NCBI GenBank assembly: GCA_002862265.1
Contig: PKCQ01000242.1
Coordinates: 1 to 10,239 of the forward strand
DNA: 10,239 nucleotides
Source of the DNA: Planctomycetaceae bacterium
Lineage (GTDB): Bacteria; Planctomycetota; Planctomycetia; Pirellulales; Pirellulaceae
Direction of reading: 5' to 3'
This document shows positions 6,460 to 10,239 of this stretch, in pieces. A program made the position numbers and the translations under genes. How positions within the stretch are numbered: the stretch's first letter is position 1; each line of letters opens with the position of its first letter. The notes beneath the pieces are model-generated. The model had not been told where the DNA came from and did not search any database. It saw nothing but the letters and a program-made list of their open reading frames with translations.

Positions 6460-8535
6460 ATGAAACTGATGGATCCCATGCGAATAACCCTCCGCCCTTT
6501 CCGCTCGGCTGGCGTCTATTTCCTTGCGTTGGCTATTCTGACTCCGTTCCTCGGTGGAAGTTTAGCATCGGCAGAAGACACTGCCCAGTCTGTAGTGCTC
6601 ACGGGTAAGTCGGCGCAACTTGTGCAGAACTACTGCATCGACTGTCATTCTGGCGCCGAGCCTGAAGGCGACTTTCTGATTTCGACATCGCAAGAAGCGA
6701 ACGCGCAAGATGACGTCGAACCCTCACATTGGCTCAAGCTAATCAATGTGCTCAAGACGCGAAGCATGCCTCCCTCCGATTCGGAACGACCTGCGGACGG
6801 AGAGTATCTCGCTGCGGTCGAAGAGTTGCAGATGACTGTGCACGAAGAACTCCGTAAGCTACCCATTCCGACAACTCCAATTCGGCGGATAAATCGAGCT
6901 CAGTACGCTAATGCGGTTCAAGATCTCTTTCAGCTCAAATTAGAAGTCTTCGCTTTGCCGGAGAAGATGGCGCGCGACTACGGCTACTACAAACCTGCTT
7001 CAGGCAAAATGCCAAACTCGCTTAAAGTGGGAAGTCGTCCTCTTGGCAAATCGCAGTTGATCGGAAAAAGGCTGGCCGGTGTTGCTCCTTTTCCGCAGGA
7101 TTTGCGTGCCGAGCATGGGTTTGATAATCGCGGCGAATTGTTGACTCTATCACCTCTGCTGTTGGAATCATTTCTCAGGCTTAGCAAGTCGATCGTCGAG
7201 AGCCCCGACTTTGAACCTAAGAACGTTGGGATCTGGGACGAATGTTTTGCTACACCCGCTGGATGGAAGAGCCTCTCACGCGACGACCAAAACACTTTGC
7301 TTCGAGAACGTATTCAAGAATTACTTCGGATCGCTTTCCGCAGAAGTGTCAAGACTGCGACCCTCGAACGTTACGTGGACTACGCAACCGACCAGCTTGC
7401 AAAGGATCAAGAATTTTCGGGGGTCATGAAATCCGTTGCGTCGGCGGTGCTCGCTTCGCCCAAATTCTTTTACCGGAACGATGGATCTGCGGCGAGTTCC
7501 GACGAAGCCTCGAACAACTTCACGCTCGCTTCGCGATTGTCGTTCTTTCTGTGGTGCAGCATTCCAGACGCGATGCTATTGGATCTAGCGGCGAAGGGAG
7601 AACTGCGAAAATCAGAAGTGTTACGTGCACAAGTTCAGCGAATGATCGACGACCCACGATCTAAGCGATTCTGCGATAGCTTTCCTGCTCAATGGCTGCA
7701 GCTGGAACGTATTGTTTCGTCCGTACCGGACAGACAGCTCTTCCCTGATTTCTACTTTGCGAAGTTCCGGGCGAGTATGCACATGATGTTGGAACCTTTG
7801 CTGGTCTTCGAAACGATCTTGGTCGAAAACCGATCGATCATGGAGCTGGTGCATTCCAGTTTCAGCTATCGCTCCGACTTGCTCACCAAGTGGTATCAAG
7901 GTGGTCGTGGCAGTACCCCGCCCAGTACGATACCTTTCGCAAGAGTGAAAGTAGACGACATTCGCCAAGGCGGCGTAATCACCACTCTTGCCGCCATGAC
8001 GATGACTTCATCGCCGACTGAAACGAAGCCCATCACGCGCGGAGCCTGGCTGGCAACCGTGCTAATGAATGATCCGCCAGAGCCACCACCGGCAGACGTC
8101 CCGCCACTGCCGAATGACGATCCTGAGCTAGAAAAGAAAACGATTCGCGAACAACTGTCGGTTCACCGAGAAAATGCGGCGTGTGCTGGTTGCCACAATC
8201 AGCTTGATCCACTCGGTTTCGCCTTTGAAAATTACGACCCCGTTGGACGGTGGCGAGAAAGTTATGAAAACGATCTCACCATCGACGTGGGCGGAGAATT
8301 GTTTGGTCGCTCGTTTGGCAATATCCAAGAATTCAAGCAGATTGTGCTAGCCGAAGACCGCTTGTTTGCCGAAGCGTTTACCAGACATTTACTCTCCTAT
8401 GCACTGGGGAGGGCCCTTGAGCCGGTTGACGAATTGTCGGTTGCTGAGATTGTCGAGCGGTCCAGGCAGGATGGATATCCACTGCGACTCATTTTGCAAA
8501 ACATTACATCCAGCCCAGCCTTTCTGGGGAATTGA
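6460..8535 (+). CDS. Exported DUF1592-family (DUF1587/1595/1592/1588/1585) protein with planctomycete cytochrome c motif
   Basis: This 691-residue protein belongs to the large planctomycete family with undefined function, predicted to bind haem outside the cytoplasmic membrane. Domains in order: signal peptide or N-terminal anchor (hydrophobic 18-35, likely cleavage after ASA at 38); planctomycete-type cytochrome c with CIDCH at 59-63 and a possible axial Met in RSMPP (103); DUF1587 from RRINRAQYANAVQDLF (142); DUF1595 around AFRRSVKTATLERYVDY (292-308) to SPKFFYR (333-339); DUF1592 from about LASRLSFFLW (356) to about 480; DUF1588 with RQGGVITTLAAMTMTSSPTE (502-521) and a second haem-type motif CAGCH (575-579) before NQLDPLGFAFENYD; DUF1585 from about 630 to the end (HLLSYALGRALEP). 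The length is typical and no domain is missing. Two starts are possible, ATG 6460 and ATG 6478; the second gives a tighter signal peptide (MRITLRPFRS) and I cannot decide between them. It lies 15 bases after the ThuA-like gene and 12 bases before the DUF1552 gene, its usual partner. Confidence 0.93.
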   Translation: MKLMDPMRITLRPFRSAGVYFLALAILTPFLGGSLASAEDTAQSVVLTGKSAQLVQNYCIDCHSGAEPEGDFLISTSQEANAQDDVEPSHWLKLINVLKTRSMPPSDSERPADGEYLAAVEELQMTVHEELRKLPIPTTPIRRINRAQYANAVQDLFQLKLEVFALPEKMARDYGYYKPASGKMPNSLKVGSRPLGKSQLIGKRLAGVAPFPQDLRAEHGFDNRGELLTLSPLLLESFLRLSKSIVESPDFEPKNVGIWDECFATPAGWKSLSRDDQNTLLRERIQELLRIAFRRSVKTATLERYVDYATDQLAKDQEFSGVMKSVASAVLASPKFFYRNDGSAASSDEASNNFTLASRLSFFLWCSIPDAMLLDLAAKGELRKSEVLRAQVQRMIDDPRSKRFCDSFPAQWLQLERIVSSVPDRQLFPDFYFAKFRASMHMMLEPLLVFETILVENRSIMELVHSSFSYRSDLLTKWYQGGRGSTPPSTIPFARVKVDDIRQGGVITTLAAMTMTSSPTETKPITRGAWLATVLMNDPPEPPPADVPPLPNDDPELEKKTIREQLSVHRENAACAGCHNQLDPLGFAFENYDPVGRWRESYENDLTIDVGGELFGRSFGNIQEFKQIVLAEDRLFAEAFTRHLLSYALGRALEPVDELSVAEIVERSRQDGYPLRLILQNITSSPAFLGN

Positions 8536-8547
8536 TAGAGAATTGCT

Positions 8548-9894
8548 ATGCATGACAGACGAAACTTTTTGAAGCTAACTGGAGGCGCGAGCCTTAGCCT
8601 ACCATGGTTCGCAAGTCGAGCGATGGCAAGCTCAAGCGCCGACAGGCAACCTCCTCGGAGGCTGGCATTCTTCTACGTGCCAATTGGTGTGGTCCGCAGA
8701 GCATTCTTTCCCGGCGAAGCCAACGCCTTATTGCCCGCCGGTAACAACTTTGATCCGAAAAAGATCACAGGTCGAGAATCTGTCAAACTTGGCGTTCAAG
8801 AGTTTCCGAACACGCCAACACTTGAACCGCTTCAGGAACTGAAAGACAAAGTGAGTTTAATCACCTCGCTTGATCGTACGTTTCAGATCGGCACGGACGT
8901 TCACGCTCAGTGTGCATCCTGCTTCCTGAGTAGTGCGGCACCGTTTAGCGTTTCGACATCTGCTTGGCCGCTGGCGCGAACGCTAGATCAAGTCGTCGCC
9001 GATCACATCGGGCAGAATACTCCATTTCGGACGATTGAAATCAGCTGCAATAGTCACAAGGACAATCGCGAGTCGATCTACTTCGACAACATCTCGTGGT
9101 ATGGCACCGGGCACGTTGCTCCATCGATTCGCAATCCACGCAAGCTGTACCAACGTTTGTTTAACACAAGTGAAATTGACTCGTTCCGTAATATCACCGA
9201 TCTTGCCTTGGCCGATGCCAAGGACATGCAGCGTGAACTGGGGCAAGGTGACCGCCGGAAGTTCGAAGAGTACTTCGAGTCGATCCGTACGATTGAAAAG
9301 CAAATGAATCGACTGGAGTCACTCAAATCGGAATTGGCCAATGTGACGTTGGAGGAACCGACTGATTCGCATTTGCCTCGTGGTGAGTACATTCGACTAA
9401 TGGGCGACATGATGATTGTCGCTCTGCAGAGCGGACTGACAAACGTCGCTTCGCTGATGATTGGCCCAGAACGCTGGGACACGCCTTTCTTATTCGAGGG
9501 TTTGTTTGAAAAGCCGATGAGCCATCATCAGATGTCGCATAACCAACGCAAGTTCTCTGAGCAGTTGATTGAGGTCGACAAGTTCCACATGCGGCAATAC
9601 GCATACATGATCGAGCGGATGAGTGCGATTGAAGAAGCTGACGGAAGCTCGCTGCTTGACAATACGCTCTTTACCTACGGCTCGGGCTTAGGTGACGGCT
9701 CGACGCACCAATACAACGACTTGCCCATCATCGTGGCAGGCAAGGGCGGAGGTGGTTTCCGGAACGGTATTCACTTGAACTGCGACGAAGGCACTCCACT
9801 AGCGAATCTTTGGCTCACACAAGCTCAAGTGACAGGCGCTGAAATTGAACAATTCGCCGACAGCAACGGTGTCATCGAATCGCTACTCGTGTGA
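8548..9894 (+). CDS. DUF1552 family protein with Tat signal
   Basis: This 448-residue protein is of the DUF1552 family, common in Planctomycetes and found next to DUF1592-type cytochromes; its reaction is unknown. The N-terminus HDRRNFLKLTGG (2-13) is a twin-arginine motif (Arg4-Arg5, then N-F-L-K) followed by a hydrophobic stretch and a cleavage region ASRAMAS (22-28), so it is probably folded, perhaps with a cofactor, before export. Family landmarks are FFYVPIGV (41-48), SLITSLDR (103-110), DVHAQCASCFLS (117-128), a charged helical region about 219-263 (likely coiled coil), and LFTYGSGLGDGSTHQYNDLP at 374-393, followed by IIVAGKGGG. The fold resembles the DUF1501/alkaline-phosphatase-like exported proteins in its end motif (Gly-Asp-Gly, His, then a Gly-rich strand), which is family knowledge plus inference. 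The CASC cysteine pair near 122-125 stands out and could bind metal. The start ATG gives the twin-arginine motif at the correct distance; the gene begins 12 bases after the preceding stop, so it is the probable last member of the operon. Confidence 0.94.
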   Translation: MHDRRNFLKLTGGASLSLPWFASRAMASSSADRQPPRRLAFFYVPIGVVRRAFFPGEANALLPAGNNFDPKKITGRESVKLGVQEFPNTPTLEPLQELKDKVSLITSLDRTFQIGTDVHAQCASCFLSSAAPFSVSTSAWPLARTLDQVVADHIGQNTPFRTIEISCNSHKDNRESIYFDNISWYGTGHVAPSIRNPRKLYQRLFNTSEIDSFRNITDLALADAKDMQRELGQGDRRKFEEYFESIRTIEKQMNRLESLKSELANVTLEEPTDSHLPRGEYIRLMGDMMIVALQSGLTNVASLMIGPERWDTPFLFEGLFEKPMSHHQMSHNQRKFSEQLIEVDKFHMRQYAYMIERMSAIEEADGSSLLDNTLFTYGSGLGDGSTHQYNDLPIIVAGKGGGGFRNGIHLNCDEGTPLANLWLTQAQVTGAEIEQFADSNGVIESLLV

Positions 9895-9966
9895 TAAGAA
9901 TTCAAGCAAAGCTTTTGGTGTGGCACCCGTATCACTTTTTCTTCACAGTGGCTTACAAAAATCGTC

Positions 9967-10239
9967 TTAGCCATCATTCGGCCCCTCTATTCCCGGCAGG
10001 GCAAACAAAAGGGCAACCATGCTGCTCAGCCATAGGAAAGTAGCCTGGATTGTAGCCCCCTACTTTAGCGATCGTTCCAATCGCGCCATCCGAACATAGA
10101 GCCGTTGTTTGCAGTAGAGAAGAAAGTCCGAGTCCGATTGCAAGACAGTTGAGGACTGGACGGCGGTCGCACCGGATCGGGTCACTGGCTTAGTTCTCGA
10201 CTTTGCAATGGTTGAAAACACCAACATCAGCAATAGAAG
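9967..10239 (-). CDS. Possible small membrane protein, start beyond the window, with an in-frame TAG
   Basis: On the minus strand an open frame enters at the right edge and encodes 59 residues: a hydrophobic start LLLLMLVFSTIA, a polar Thr/Ser part, then FLLYCKQRLYVRMARLERSL and a TAG at 10060-10062. In the same frame a further 30 codons follow to a TAA at 9967-9969, with a second hydrophobic stretch TFLWLSSMVALLFALPG. The basic segment followed by a hydrophobic helix looks coding-like, yet I recognise no family. If the gene ends at TAG, its product is only the first part (10060-10239). It could be a chance frame: about 90 codons without TAA or TGA is not rare. The upstream plus-strand stretch 9895-9966 holds nothing clear. 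Confidence 0.3.

Noticed and set aside
9917..9941. Hairpin GGTG-TGG-CACC with a downstream T run as a terminator after DUF1552
   Set aside because: The stem is only 4 pairs and the T run starts several bases away, too weak to call.
10019..10099. Plus-strand mini-frame beginning MLLSHRKV at the right edge
   Set aside because: It has 26 residues, no ribosome site and no similarity, and is overlapped by the more coding-like minus-strand frame.

Overview
The window looks like chromosomal DNA of a planctomycete, most likely a marine Pirellulaceae-type bacterium. The evidence is the gene families: a DUF1587/DUF1595/DUF1592/DUF1588/DUF1585 protein with a planctomycete-type cytochrome c motif, its usual DUF1552 partner with a Tat signal, an exported ThuA-like protein, a SUMF1-fold protein with a golvesin/xanthan-lyase-like domain, and a sortilin-type propeller with an embedded PDZ domain. 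Base composition is moderate and start sites mostly lack strong Shine-Dalgarno sequences. I see no tRNA, rRNA, CRISPR array, insertion sequence or phage gene.

Layout. Two genes run leftward from about 3400: an L-fuconate dehydratase (2101-3396, TTG start) and an exported propeller protein (19-1776) that dissolves into a simple pyrimidine repeat at the left edge. A short divergent intergenic region (3397-3519) with an imperfect inverted repeat separates them from a rightward block. That block begins with a golvesin/SUMF1 gene interrupted by two in-frame TAG codons (full frame 3520-5313). It continues with a compact three-gene cluster: ThuA-like (5476-6444), DUF1592-type cytochrome (6460-8535) and DUF1552 (8548-9894), with gaps of 15 and 12 bases inside the cluster. 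The right edge (9895-10239) may hold the 3' part of a small leftward membrane-protein gene, also interrupted by a TAG.

How the genes may work together (inference). Almost every product except the dehydratase carries an export signal, so the region is mainly a cell-envelope or periplasmic set. The last three genes look like one transcription unit that could couple carbohydrate oxidation (ThuA, DUF1552) to a haem-binding electron-transfer protein. L-fuconate dehydratase belongs to the oxidative, non-phosphorylating route of L-fucose breakdown; next to a SUMF1-fold gene it would fit use of fucose-rich, perhaps sulfated, polysaccharide, but no sulfatase or fucosidase is visible here.

Most notable points: the two amber codons that split an otherwise intact golvesin/SUMF1 gene with no frameshift, a possible third amber in the small gene at the right edge, and the abrupt change of the propeller gene into a nested triplet/9-base repeat at the left edge.
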